Source: Platycnemis pennipes (Eukaryota; Arthropoda; Insecta; Odonata; Platycnemididae). From it: a DNA stretch of 64,000 bases. Position 1 is the first letter of the stretch. Each line of letters begins with the position of its first letter. Shown here in pieces: positions 1 through 12,152 of the stretch. The stretch is taken from positions 42,378,354 through 42,442,353 of the forward strand of contig OW121849.1 of NCBI GenBank assembly GCA_933228895.1. Direction: 5' to 3'. The notes beneath the pieces were generated by a model. It was given only the letters and a program-made list of their open reading frames with translations, had not been told where the DNA came from and did not search any database. The position numbers and the translations under genes are program-made.

Positions 1-2900
1 GAGACGAGTTTCGAACTACAAACTTCCCTACGTGAGGGTAAGACTCATCAGGGTCTTCAGGAGCTGTGACGTAAGCAGAAGGACCACTTGGTTGGCGAAA
101 GTCCACTCCGCTTCTCTCTAAGGAATGCGGTGACATTCATAAAATACTTTCTAATGCATAACGCATCCATCGTAAGCTGGATCTCAGGGTGGAGCCCTCA
201 AGCCTTCGTGGATACATCTCCTTATTCCTTGGGAGAGAGGCTTACAGCGATATTACTTCCCTGCTTTAATCTCTGAGAAATAATCGTTCAAATCACCTCT
301 CAGCAGGACGTTTCTGGATCCGTTCCTAGTTCAATGACACACAAAGGCTGAGATGTGAAAGATCTAGAGTGAAGCCTCTGAGTCATTTCAGGCATCACGT
401 CTGTAAGTCATTTCGAGATCATTTCCAAAGAATATTTAGTGAAGGCATATATAGGGTGGAATTTTTATGCAGGGAAAGCTGAGTCATGCATTCGGCAATT
501 ATTCAAGAAGAGAGAGAAGGCTAAAGGCTTGACAGTATGGCTTGGTACATTCGCACAATAAAAAATGCACGCTCATGTTTCTTCGTCATCCCTATTTCGT
601 TCACCGGTAGCCTTATGGAAACTGTTTGTTTTAAAGTCATTTCCATATGTTTTCGCTCACGCCCCCAAAATGGTACAGAGAGATGCACAAAACAAACACA
701 ATATTGCTGTACTCTAATGTGCATACCGAGTCAGTTCGGGTTTCAATCGCTGTAATAGAAGTCCATTTCTTACCGTATTTTTAATATGAGAGAATGCTGA
801 CGACAAGGACAAATATATTATGTCATGATTCACTTATTACTATCCTAAATACAAAGGTCACCAGTGGAATGCATGCCTCACTTTTTTTTCAGTCACATCA
901 CCTGATTTGTACACCATAAAATATTAGCTGCGACGCCGTTTTTTCATTAAACTTACGGCATAATGGAGCTGAGGGTTGAACACCAAGATCATGAAATGAG
1001 ATTCAAGAAGGATGCATGAGATATGCAAACGGGCTTTTCTCGTAGTGATAACATTTTATGCGTCAGGTTCCTGGCGAAACATTTTTCAAAGATTCAGGAA
1101 GGATTATCATCACGTGCATGGAAAAGCACAATTTTTTGTTGATATTCCGGGTACATGATTCAGGTAACACAGCTAAGTGGGCAAATAGTATGCCAGAATT
1201 ATTCACCACCTCATGTAATCTGTTACTTAAAGATACATTGCCCAGCCCAGAATTTTGGACCTATTCTCAACACGATTTTATGAATGCCAAATTTAAAATC
1301 CATCTATCACATTTACTTTACCGGAAAAATAATTTTTTTTTAATCAGCAAAGACTTTTATTTTTTACTTATTTTTTTTAATGAATCAGTGGAGAATTTAT
1401 TTTAAGTCATCGTTCAAAATAAAAATTGAAGAAATGAGCGGTTATTTCTATTCTGGATCGCGAATTAAGATTGTCTCTCTCTTTTCTAACATAGATTCGT
1501 AGCAAAAAGCAACAGTATATGGTACCTACTAAAATCGGCGTGAAAATGTTGTGACGCTACATTTTGAAAATTTATATCTGGATATGCGTTCATGATAATA
1601 CAGTGTGATCGTACATCATTTTAACAGTAATTTTATTGCCATTTCATTTATTATTTTTTATCAATAACAAATTTAAAAATGTACCCACGGCAATGAAATA
1701 ATTAACTCCACGCACCCGAAAATTAGCAGTTCTCAAACTTAATGAATTTTGCCTCTCATTTTAGGGAAAACTACTATATCTGCATGATTCACCTTTCATC
1801 AAAAGTTGCAAGAATAAATATAGATACATATTAAGTGCAAACGCATTTCTTAAAAACATATTTTGTTGTCAATTAACGAAAATATTTAAAAATTATTTAG
1901 TCCTACAATTTGTCCCGAATCGAAAAAAAAGTTATATGTATTAAGAATTTTCAATTTAGTAGTAAGAATATGGTGCCTTGTTAATACCATAATGATAGCT
2001 TTTAGATTACCAACTTGCCATTAAAAGGTAGATACTCTACTTTATATAAAGATACTCTACCACTGGCAAAACGGCAGGGTTCAAGGTCCGGAAAAAGTTA
2101 AGGGGTATCGCGCGACCGGAATGCGGCTTTCCTCGATAAGCTATTTACGGTTCTAAGTAGCCACAACAGTCCAAGAGCAATGACCGTTCAAACTCTTAAA
2201 ACTGCGTCTGTCCCCACTGCAATACTTTACATTGTAGCTTCGAATGGCGAGCCATCAGAATAAAACATAGAGGAAAGTTTCTACATCAATATAATCGTTA
2301 GCAATAAGAAGAGTGCATATTGACGACATCATCCTCCACCTTGAAAAAATCGGAATGCAATATCACTAAGTTTTTACATTTATCATACGAACATATAAAT
2401 AATAGACTACGACCACAATAACTTTTTTGAGAAGAAATATTTGATACCTGGTTTAAGTTATTGAAATGAAATATTAGGTGCAGATTAGAATGCTAATAAT
2501 TTTCAATACACTTTATGCTCACAACTTTTTAAATGAACCAAAAAAATTTCAATGGTATGCGACGTGAAAAAAAGAACATACATTCAATAAATTCTTGCCT
2601 CATCCACCACTTTACTTACAAAATACCTTGGAATTATCCGAAGTAGACTCTTTCATTTGTTGATCTCCCTTCTCAGATCATAGGGACGTTACCTGATGAA
2701 ATGTAATCCAAGCAGTGTCTATCACTCATTGCGGTGGCTGATAAGGATCTGAGCATACTGAGCCAAAAAGGGTTCAATGGTGTTACGTCAAAACAACTGG
2801 GAAAGACGTGATATAAATATCTCCATTAGTGTTACCAACATTAAGATTGCTTACTCTATAGCAATTGATGTCTTGTGTGGCATGATGTAGATATAGTTAA
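1..2900. other. AT-rich intergenic DNA, no gene recognised
   Basis: Unique-looking AT-rich sequence with frequent stops in all frames. The longest open frame (1058-1405, plus) encodes an unremarkable 115-residue peptide rich in F, L and N, with no motif I recognise, so I treat it as a chance ORF. Homopolymer T and A runs are common around 1330-1400 and 1620-1680. No tRNA box, terminal inverted repeat or LINE tail was seen. Confidence 0.6.
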
Positions 2901-3669
2901 CTGACACATGATCTTTCCTGGGGTAAACACATACGTGAAATAATGGGTCAAGCGAATCGTAAACTGGGATTCGTCAAAAGAGTACTGGGTAAATGTGACG
3001 ATCATGTACGAGAAATCAGCTACTTTTCCCTTGTAATACCTCATTTGGAATATGCTGCCAGTGTATGGGATCCCTACGAAAGCGGTCTAAATAACGAACT
3101 TGAACGTGTGCAGCGAAGATTGGCAAGATTTGTAAAGGGACGGTATGATAACCTTATTAGCGTAACCAGTCTATTAAATGGATTAAATTGGGAATCATTG
3201 CCAGATCGCAGGTGAAATTAATATTTAATCTCTTAAATAAATTCCAAGACCATATTTTCAGTGATGATGTTGAAAATATTTTGCGGTTCCCAACTTACTA
3301 TGGTAGACTGGACCATAATCACAAAATTAGAGAAATTGATTGCCGAACTGACAGATTCAAAATGTACTTTATTCCTCGTACAATTAAAGATATGAATAAC
3401 GGTAAATATATCCAGTACGAGTGTAACAATGGATAACATTGGTAGCTGCATGTTGGTATAAGGACTTATAGCTAACCCAACTAACGGCATGTTTTTGCAT
3501 GAATGTTTTGCTATTTTTATCTTTTTTTAAATAGCGTAGTTTTGAATAGTACTTATACAAGTACTAATCCTTTTTAATGCATGATATGTAGTGCATGTTT
3601 GGTGAGAGTTAACCCCCTGCCACACACCTTTATGGTGGCTTGCAGGGTATTATGTAGATGTAGATGTAG
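2901..3669 (+). mobile_element. 5'-truncated LINE-A copy (RT C-terminus plus 3' UTR)
   Basis: This is the 3' end of a non-LTR retrotransposon. The frame starting at 2901 reads LTHDLSWGKHIREI and continues through an RT C-terminal domain (HLEYAASVWDPYE, then LERVQRRLARFVK). That domain aligns with residues 741-845 of the intact element at 14686-17514. Other LINE-A copies read caggttgaaa where this one has caggtgaaa at about 3213, so a one-base deletion moves the rest of the domain (DHNHKIREIDCRTDRFKM) into another frame that stops at 3436. A 3' UTR follows, then the shared terminal hairpin (cccctgccacacacc...ggtggcttgcaggg, 3614-3648) and a short GATGTA-type tail. The copy is dead: 5' truncated and frameshifted. 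Confidence 0.9.
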
Positions 3670-3775
3670 TGTAGGCGCGTAGTGCATGCTTGGAGATAAC
3701 TTATCACCTGCCGTATACCCTCGGTGTAGATGAGTGTGTCCGTGTTTCACATCCATGTGGCGGCTTGTAGAGCAC
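3670..3775 (+). mobile_element. Possible degraded LINE tail
   Basis: Directly after the preceding tail the sequence again resembles a LINE 3' end: gtagtgcatgcttggagata, then cacctgccgtataccctc and ggcggcttgtagagca. The hairpin is badly eroded. It may be an older tail that served as the insertion site or a partial duplication of the LINE-A end. Confidence 0.35.
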
Positions 3776-4056
3776 GTTGTCGAAGTATGTGTTGGTTATG
3801 TTTTCCAAGATTAGGAATGTATAGTTCAAATTGGATAATAATGAACAAGATTGACAAAAAAATATTAATGCCAAATACAGGAGTGTGAAAATTCATATCT
3901 ACCAATTTGAACTATCATAAGAAATATTTTTATCAATTATCTTTCCATTTCTCTCAATGCATTATAGCATTATATCTACAGAAAACAGCATTATATGTAG
4001 ATGCTAAAACACTTGAGGTAAGGGCTGGTGATAGCCTCACTATTGAACAAAATACA

Positions 4057-4290
4057 CAAGCGTATCAATGGATAGCATAGGTATTTGCATGTTGATGCAA
4101 GGACTTTAAGCTAGTCCAGCATAAGCATGTTTGTACATGCTCTATTAGCTATTTAAATATTTTTAAATTGTTATATTCATACTAGAATATAGGTACTTAT
4201 TCATTTAAAGTATGTTATGCAACGCATGTTTGGAGTGAATTCACCTCCTGCCACACACCTTTATGGTGGCTTTCGGGGCATAGTGTAGAT
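4057..4290 (+). mobile_element. LINE-A 3' UTR fragment
   Basis: Only the LINE-A 3' UTR is present. It aligns along its length with 3420-3669, including gcatgttgatgcaaggactt, the tagaatata...tactt stretch, and the terminal hairpin cctgccacacacctttatgg with a decayed right arm (tttcgggg). No coding sequence is left. The LINE-B fragment begins within about 6 bases of its tail, giving a tandem, same-orientation array of LINE ends. Confidence 0.8.
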
Positions 4291-4296
4291 GCATAA

Positions 4297-4913
4297 GAGG
4301 GCTAGACAGTGTGCAGCGTAAGGCAGATAGGTCTGTTAAAAGGTGTTACGATAGGATTAGTAGTGTATCAGAATTAATAGAAGAATAAGGTCGGTAATCA
4401 TTATCAGATAATATTAAAATACCGATTAAATATCTAGCAGGCATTTAAAACGGATACCTTTACTGAAGAAGATATATATGTATTAAAAATCCCCGCGTAT
4501 TATGATAGATTTGACGAGATAAATAATATTAGAGAGATAGATTGTCGTACCGATAGATTCAAAATATCATTTTTACCGCTTACTATTGTAGAAATTAATA
4601 GGCAGCATAGCTAAGGGATAGGCCGGTGAAACATTGTTAAAGTAGTGTGTAGTTGACTATGTTTGTATTAACATTATCTACAAACCCAAGCATGATTGGT
4701 AAATACAAATAAATATAATTTTATAAATGCCATTATAACAATTAATATCTTTATTTCTTTATAGATACTAACCATCTCGATGCATGTTACTCTCTTATCT
4801 AAACATGTTTCCATGTAGTAGCCTAATTTTAAGTCAATAGTACATGTTTGGGGATCTTCACCCCCTGCCACACACGCTCAAGGTGGCTTGCAGGGTACAA
4901 CGTAGATGAAGAT
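4297..4913 (+). mobile_element. 5'-truncated LINE-B copy
   Basis: This copy starts inside the RT C-terminal domain: the coding equivalent of LDSVQRRAARFVKRCYDR begins at about 4302. It runs through the equivalents of SSVSELIQELGWESL, YYARFDQINKIREIDCRTDRFK and PRTIREQNRQH to a 3' UTR and the terminal hairpin (4860-4894). It has several stops and frameshifts; for example, the intact agaattagggtgg is read here as agaataaggtcgg. The tail is gtagatgaagatg. It is a decayed relative of the element at 14573-17517. Confidence 0.85.
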
Positions 4914-7900
4914 GTTTTCACGTAAGACCGCCATTTGTGCCTTCTGCCAGATGCGACGGGGAAAATGGAGAGTAATTACACAAGGCAAGAAATGTTTTGA
5001 GGGTCCGAAAGGTCCCTGCGGGCGGTCCCGACATCTTCCCCGACGTCGTCGGCGAGCTTCAAAACTTTTAAACATAGCTCATGAGCTGCGCGCCCATTAA
5101 CTCGTGCGAAAGATGGCCAACAGATGACCTATGATGTCACTCCCGGGCTCCGCCGCCGCGGAGCAAAAAATAAATAATGTCTCGAAAAAGGGGGAGCAAG
5201 TGTGTCTCTCCCCTCTCTTCTGGAATTCGCAAAAGATTTGCGACACTGGTTTTTACGTTTTCGTTTTCTCCTGACGACGACCACCCCATGCGGAAGGAAA
5301 GCAAGAAGATGAAAATATTCCCTAGAGCCGCTGTCTGTACTCTCATTTTTAACAAATTTCTTCGCCTCTCCGCGGCTCGAAGCATCGCTCGGCCATTGTT
5401 TCAGGAACCTGTAGCGCTTGTGCGAAATTTCCAGTCGCCGTGCGAAAGCGGTCGCGAAAAGTTAGCAAATGTACGATTCACTTCCTCCCACAACGCGGTC
5501 TAAGCTAGTTCTTTTCAATGGCTTTCGTTGAATTTCAAGCTCTACAGAGAAAGTATAACGGCCAGATAAACTTAGTCTCTTCTGCATTCAATTCAACTGC
5601 CTCGTTCACAAAAGAAAAATTGGCGGTGAAGTAACAGAAGACAAAAGCGGTGTCCGCATAAATCTAGGCATTGGAAATTTAATCTATCGAAGTTAGAAAA
5701 AAAAGTTGAAGACTATTATTATACTCCCAGCAGCAGCTAAAGATTGTATGAGTGCAAATAACGTCATCCACTTTTGGCATGTTAAATTATGTTGCCCGGG
5801 AATGTTTCCCACTTTTATTGTTCCATAGGACTTTGATTTTGCATTTGCTGGCTATACATTTACTGTGGTTGTGACATTTGAAAAAGAGATGAAAATCAGT
5901 TATTAGATTGAATAGATTGAATCAATTATTAGATTGGTGCTATGTTTTGCCATGGCTTCGCAATCATTTCTATATATTCACTTCACGTTCAATGCGAGTC
6001 AAAAATACTTGTCAGAATCGACGCAACTTATCAAGAGCCCACCAGTATGAACAAGAGAGCCATTCGTTCACGCAGTTACCTCTCAAATATATACATCTCG
6101 AGTCTCAGAGTTTTTGCATTCTCTGGAATACAAATTTATAAATTTCCCCGGCGCCAAGTACATAAAGATTACGAAACTCATTCATTTTTATCAGCAAGGA
6201 AATTAATATGTTAGTCAAAGAACTATACTCCAGGTATTTTCCTAAAATATGAAGTACACCCGTTTTAGTCACAAAAACATATTTATTTACTGCATTTTTC
6301 CTGTCGATAAACCCAGATTATATGAGTGCTTTGTTTATGCAGTTGTTTCCAATACACTACATTTCCATTAAAAGTGAATCCACCTGTGCGTTTGAAATGA
6401 CGCCATTATTCTATTCTTCTATTCTCAGGTAAGCAGTTAGTAACCACTCTTACCTTCATCGGCAATTTCTTTCTATTCCTGCATCCTCCGATTCCCGCGG
6501 CCGACCAGTTTCACAGTAACTGAATTGAATGTCAGGTAAAAATATAACCTAATAATTTTTTTACGCACTCAAAATTCAAGTGCGGATTTTATCTAAGACC
6601 ATAATGTTTGGTTAGTGGCCATATTGTGACACGATCCATTTCTTGCATTCCTCTGCATCAAGCAACAAGAAATATTCAAAATTATATCAGCCTATGCAGT
6701 TCCAAACTGCATCATCATATTTCCTTCCAATCCTTTTACACAAAAGTTGGTGCCAAACAAGTCCTTGTCTCGGAAATATAATCCCTAGTAATTTACTGCG
6801 ATGTAAATCTCGATGCTCAACGTCCGTTTCTTGGATTGCGGTAATCGGAACTAAATATATTTTTCGATTCCTCAAACTTTTAATTCAGTGAACAGAACAA
6901 AGAGAAACAACATCGTATAAAATACACATTAAGGGCACGTATTTAATCAATGATTAGATAAGATTGCTATCAAATGATATTCAACGAGTTTAATAAAGTG
7001 CAGTTTACGTAAAAGGAAAAAATAGTGCTAAAAATTCTATTGATATTTATAAGGAACAATATAATTATTTGCACTCCGAAATATAATAGCAAATAGGGCA
7101 AAAGTATGATAGGGACAATTAGAGGAAACAGCGGTAACAAGAGAACGTAATTCTTATAATGAAAATGGAAACAAACAGTATTAATGAAAACATGGCAATG
7201 CTATGGAATTCTCAAATACTAAAACATTCAAAAGAATCACGATGTATTTGTGAAACAAAATTATCCGAGATGCGTTTTTCCTGAAAATTTCATTGCTGAA
7301 TCATTTTTCACATTAATGGCTTCTTCTCTACAAGTATCTTACTTGGTTACTTTTTCATTTCGCCGATTAGAAACGTGTTCTAGCCGTGCTATCATTGGCC
7401 ATTAAAATTATCTCGTGGAAAACGAGTGGAAGGCGGAGAAGAAAACCCAAGTGGGCTTACTAGTCAAGAGCTTAGCTCACAATACTGAATGCTTAATCAA
7501 ACGAAAAACATTTAAATCGTGTGGGTAGGAAGGACAAAAATGGAGACATTGCTTACGCATCTCCTACTTAGTACGCGTATTAAAATTATTCAGGACTTAA
7601 CATCGCGAAGAATGAATGCATCCTCCCGCTCATGCTTCGATTCACCGAACAACTTTCATACTCATGAATTCAACTCGAGGCTCCTTCTAATGCAAGTTCG
7701 CAACGCGGCCTTGAAGCATCAAAGCCTTGGCTATATCCGCCATGGGTCGCTATCATAGAGGGCATCCGTGAACAGCATGGCCCCTATTCTCAAGTAGTCG
7801 ACAGACTGGTTCCAAAGACAAGCGAGCGCCACGCCAACGCAAGAAGGGAGAATAGAAAGACGTTAAAGGGGGAGGACTCCTTTTCCATCGCGGCCGAACC

Positions 7901-8790
7901 AAAGGTATGTTTCGGATGGCCGTAAGTTACACACTGAGGCCATATTGTCAAACGCCAAGTTTTCAACTTCCGCTACCGGGCCCGCTTCCTGAGCTAGCGC
8001 TGAAAAACCAACACCAGGCAGGCAACCGAGCGGGTTCGGATCGCTCAATTAACCAACCTAACAATACGCGAACCATGGAAGGACAGAAAACTCGCGGAAC
8101 TATTATCCTTGGGCGAAGAGATATGCCATCTCCCTCCCTCTCTATCCTCCCCTCCCATATTCCCTATCCTTACAACCGAACCCCTCCCACTCCTACCCCC
8201 CCCCACCCTCTCCACCGCACCCTCCCCGTCATTCCAGTGACAGGGCCTCAAACACTCCGAACCCCCACTCCCCTCTCCAGACTCCCATATCTGCCCACCC
8301 CATGGGCGGCCCCGCGAATGAAAATGCATTTCCTTGTGACTTGAGCTCTTCCTCGCAGCGCTAGCGGCCTTGGGATACTACTGGGGGGGGAGAGGAAAGG
8401 GGTGTGGGGGAGGATACCCGGCTGTGTTTGCGAGAGCGTGTTCGTGTGTGCGATATCCGAGCCACTTTTCACGTTTCGCCTAGGGAATGGGAAGAGGGAG
8501 GAGGGAAGCATGGGATGGAGGAGAGAGCGGGGACAGGTTGGGAGAGGAGGTAAAAAAAAAGAGCCGATTCGGAAAGAATCGAAAATCGTATTTCCGACCG
8601 ATTCGATAGCAATAGTGCAGGTGCACACAAACTGAACCGCTTATACTCTTAGTTCCTCATTTTCATCCTCCTCCTCCGTTGACCAAAATTCCATACCTGC
8701 AAAATGGAACCAGAATGATTGCGAAAGATTGTTTTGCATGTGAATAATGTATGCACCGAGGAGTATTTTTTTTGCATCCCTGTATTGTAG
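4914..8790. other. Intergenic DNA with two GC-rich blocks, no gene recognised
   Basis: Two compositional blocks stand out. One is at about 5000-5500 (CpG-rich, with gacgtcgtcggcgagc at about 5042). The other is at about 7960-8560 (C/T-rich then G/A-rich). Between them the DNA is AT-rich. Several overlapping frames of 80-145 codons occur in the GC-rich blocks on both strands. They are proline, serine or glycine rich and have no recognisable domain, as expected where stop codons are rare by composition. The blocks could be CpG-type promoters or first exons of a gene whose remainder I cannot identify. Confidence 0.5.
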
Positions 8791-9474
8791 CTAGGATTTA
8801 TTAAAAGAATACTTGTGAAATTGATGAGAAGACAAAAGAGCGATGTTACTTTTCACTAGTTAGGCCCCACCTTGAATATGCAGCCAGTGCATGGGATCCG
8901 AATGAATTAGGTTTGATCAGAGAGCTATACAGTTTTCAGCTTAGAGCAGCTAGGATTGTAAAAAGGTGTTACGATAGGTAGTGTATCAGAATTAATACAA
9001 GAATTAGGTTGGGAATCATTATCAGATCATTGGTTAAAATACTGTTTAAATCTATTACAGAAATTTAAATTGGATAGCTTTACTGAAGATGCTAGGTAGA
9101 TTTATATTAAAAACACCAGCGCGTTATGCTAGATTCGACCAGATAAATTAGATGATTGAGATAGATTGCCGTATTGATAGATTTAAAGTGTCATTTTCCC
9201 CCGTACTATTAGAGAACACAATAGGCAGCATAGCAATGGGATAGGTAGGTGAAATGTTGTTAGAGTAGTCAGTTGAGCATGACGTATGCATTAACACCCA
9301 ATCACTTTATTACTATGTAGATACTAATATGTAGCTGCATATGACCCTATTATCTTGCATGTTTCTATGTAGTAGCCTAGTTGCATTGCAATAGTGCATC
9401 TTTGGTGATCTTCACCCCCTGCCACACACCCTCGAGGTGGTTTGCAGGGTATCGCGAAGATATAGATGTAGATG
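8791..9474 (+). mobile_element. 5'-truncated LINE-B copy
   Basis: The copy starts at the equivalent of LGFIKRVLGKCDEKTKERCYF (ctaggatttattaaaagaat) and reads on through RPHLEYAASAWDPNELGLIREL to the RT C-terminus. It then runs into the LINE-B 3' UTR, the terminal hairpin (9416-9450) and a tail atagatgtagatg. Internal deletions and stops destroy the frame after about 9000; for example, the coding equivalent of YDRLSSVSEL has lost bases around 8978. Similarity to the intact minus-strand copy is high along the whole length. It is a dead 3' fragment. Confidence 0.88.
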
Positions 9475-9512
9475 GTAGTAAGTGTCAACTTGTTCTCTCT
9501 GATTGATATTGC

Positions 9513-9582
9513 ATGCCCGGTAATGGCTCGCCCTCTGCCACACACCTTTGCTGTGGCTTTCAGGGTATTATGAAGATGAAAA
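9513..9582 (+). mobile_element. Solitary LINE-type 3' terminus
   Basis: A lone copy of the conserved 3' end: gcatgcccggtaatggctcg, then the hairpin ccctctgccacacacctttg...tgtggctttcagggt, then attatgaagatgaaaatac. No coding sequence precedes it; upstream bases to 9475 are not recognisable. It lies immediately downstream of the LINE-B copy in the same orientation. Confidence 0.65.
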
Positions 9583-9900
9583 TACAAATTGAAAAAAAAA
9601 CTATAGACAGTGACGATGGGTACTCACGCCTGCAACTGCATGTTGGCTAGACAGTGGCCGCAAGTGCGTTTGTTCATTATAAGTGCGTTCATGAGCTGGG
9701 AAAGAAAAAGGGAGAACGGCGGATAAAACGATGAGAGGAAGATATATATTTTTAATAAGAGGATTTCGCTCCCTATGACATGATCGGATAAGTTATGAAT
9801 TTTTGGGATAGCATATTTTTTAATCTCCATTCAACTCCCTTTTTCTTCATTTTACTTGACCTGCCTGTTTGTGAGTTTAATTTTCCAGGTATCAGGTCTT

Positions 9901-10141
9901 AAGGTCGCTTTACACGATGCAATTTTTTGTGAAATTTCTTGTGCAAACGCTTGTATAAACAGAACGAAATTGTACATTTGTCTGAATGAAATTTGAGCAG
10001 GTTCTATTTCCCGTTCAGTCTTTCAGACAATCGCACAAGCGTTCGAACAGTTTGCCGCTTTACACGGTACAATTTCCTCATGCAAGAGTTTGTACCTGCA
10101 AGAAATTGTACTCAACATTGTATTGTGTAGAGCGGCCTTTA
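9901..10141. mobile_element. Short TIR element (MITE-like) with internal TIR copy
   Basis: The left end aaggtcgctttacacgatgc (9901) is the inverted complement, with 4 mismatches in 23, of the right end attgtattgtgtagagcggc ctt (10117-10139). A third copy, gccgctttacacggtacaat, lies internally at 10054-10073 and pairs even better with the right end (17 of 20). The inside is also repetitive: cttgtgcaaacgcttgta and tcgcacaagcgttcga. There is no ORF for a transposase. A non-autonomous DNA transposon is likely. Target duplication is not clear. Confidence 0.6.
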
Positions 10142-10429
10142 CAATCAAACAGTTTTGCAATCAACTTTTGCACTGTACCTTATAAGCCATCGCAAAAGCG
10201 TGATATCACCACAGACGTGCATTAACATCGAAATTATTTAGTTTACTTTAATGTCTAGCGAGTGACTATCAAAACGTTTCCATCCCTGACCTTCTCATAT
10301 GTCCCATTCGTTCGTGCCTTTTAACAAAACGTACGCGTTTCTGGCCCACTTAGTTAGGTTCAAGGATATAATCTGAGTACGTCCGATAGCGAGAGATAGG
10401 TAGAGGAAGAAGTAAAATATAAAGAGTCA

Positions 10430-10740
10430 CGGAGGAAGATCACGGCGACGATGCGCCTCGGACGTCGTCCACAAGCGAAAGAGGCAAGATGGCGGCTCAC
10501 CCGGAAGAGAGCTGGAAAATTTCGTCGCTGACGTTCGAGCGCTGCAAGGCCACCCGAGGGGAGATAAAATATGTGGCGCTGCGCTGGCGCTGGTTGTGTA
10601 AATGCTAGCGCGCCCTCGGCGACCGGCGAAAACACACTGACTTTTTGACTGCAAGCGCGAAACACGTGTCGTTTTTGCAGCCGTCTTCGTTCGGACAAGA
10701 CCAAGGGAATATCCTCCCAATTCTTTCCGACGCCAAAGAA
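10430..10740. promoter_or_regulatory. Candidate CpG-type promoter
   Basis: A GC- and CpG-rich block in AT-rich surroundings. At 10486-10496 it carries aagatggcggc, the YY1/Pho-type consensus often found at transcription starts. It is followed at 10500-10507 by cccggaag, an ETS-type site. Both are on the plus strand, 3 bases apart. No open frame starting downstream is convincingly coding. The pairing suggests a host promoter, possibly transcribed to the right, but the LINE-A tail starts only about 290 bases further on. The reading is inference from motifs. Confidence 0.35.
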
Positions 10741-10781
10741 TGTTCACGGTTGCGCCGAGGATAACTCAAATTTGACATATT

Positions 10782-11196
10782 TACATCTACACAATACCCT
10801 GCAAGCCACCATAAAGGTGGCAGGGGTGAATTCACACCAAACATGAATTACATATCATGTATAAAAGGGTCAGTATTTATATTCTAGTATAAATTTCACA
10901 ATTTAAAAAAAAAGATAAAAACAGCAAAGGAAGGATGCAAAAAAAAGCTGCTAGTTGGGTTAGCTCAAAGTCATTATACCAACATTTAACCACCTATGCT
11001 ATCCACTGATACACCTGTACTTATATTATTGGATATATTTACAGCTATTTATATCCCCAATTGTAAGAAGAAAGAAGGATATTTTGAATCTGTCAGTTCG
11101 GCAATCAATTTCTCTAATTTTAGTCCAGTTTATCATTGTAAGTGGGAGTTAGCAAAATATTTTTAACGTCATCAGTGAAAAAATTGTCTTGAAAAG
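10782..11196 (-). mobile_element. 5'-truncated LINE-A copy, reverse orientation
   Basis: Read on the minus strand this is a LINE-A 3' end. The tail and hairpin are at 10782-10831 (tacatctacacaataccctg, caagccaccataaaggtggc), with one hairpin arm shortened. The family 3' UTR follows, then a remnant of the RT C-terminus containing the equivalent of HKIREIDCRTDRFK (around 11090-11130). It ends near the equivalent of KFQDHIFSDDV at about 11196. It contains indels and stops and is not functional. Confidence 0.82.
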
Positions 11197-11820
11197 ATCT
11201 TATATCGAGCTTGATCGTACTCAGACAGATTCAAAGGCAGAGACGGAATGGATCTGGGGAAGATCTCCAATGAAAACGAAAACAAAAATACTGACCTGCG
11301 AATGCAAACAAAGTTTAAAAATGTAAGAATGTAATGAGACCGCTCCATTGCCATGCTTCATTTAGCTAACGGCGAGTGTATTTGTAATGCGATTAATGTT
11401 CAAATATCTAGTTAGAACTCGCGCAGGGAAGATTGTGGAGATTCGTGAAATGTCATCACGTGCAGGAATTCTGAAATTATCCATTGGTAAACATATCGGC
11501 TGCAAGTTTATGTAAAACATCCAGCATAAATAGCTAACTACAGTTTGATACTCATCCCAGTTCTTACAGCAAGTACGCGGCACTAGCATAACTACGAATT
11601 TTCAACAATCTCGCCGATCTTTCCTGCGCATGATCTAATTCCGTGATAAAACGTACCTCGTGCAGACCACACCCGCACGGCATTTCCCAATCAAAACTCA
11701 TTCAATTCCAAGTAATAGTGACCAGAAGTTTAAGGTGGAAACGATCGAAAAATTTTATTTAAAATTATGATATATTTAATATCAAGCTATATGCTTTCCT
11801 AAATTTAATCCTTCTAATAT

Positions 11821-12152
11821 TCTGTTGAAGATAGAATGGATCGATCAAGTGACAAACGAAGAAGTCTTAAGAAGAGTGGGAGAGAAGAGATGTCTACTGA
11901 AAAACTCAAAAAGAAGACGGGACAACTTAATGGGCTACATCTTGAGACACGATGGCCTGATGAAGACAATCGTCGAGGGAAAAGTGAACGGGAACAATGG
12001 AAAAGGCAGGCCTCGTATGAGATATGTGGAGCAAGTTGTGAAGGATATAAAATAGAGGAGTTACGTCAAGATGAAGAGGTTTGCCGATAGAAGAATCGAG
12101 TGGAGGGCTGCGTAAAACCAATCACAGGATTTTTGACCCATGATGATGAATA
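11821..12152 (+). mobile_element. 3' end of a second LINE type (RT C-terminal domain, decayed)
   Basis: The plus-strand frame from 11825 reads IEWIDQVTNEEVLRRVGEKR, then RRRDNLMGYILRHDGLMKT and EGKVNGNNGKGRPRMRY. This is the C-terminal region of an arthropod craft-type LINE reverse transcriptase, with the usual GH.LRHDGL and EGK..G.RGRPR motifs. A TAG interrupts the frame at 12053-12055. After it the same frame resumes as MKRFADRRIEWRAA and stops at 12112. The 3' end (aaaaccaatcacaggattttt, then catgatgatgaat) is typical of this LINE type. It is unrelated to LINE-A and LINE-B. Confidence 0.8.

Noticed and set aside
1058..1405. 115-codon plus frame
   Set aside because: No motif, AT-rich biased composition and no neighbouring gene structure, so consistent with chance.
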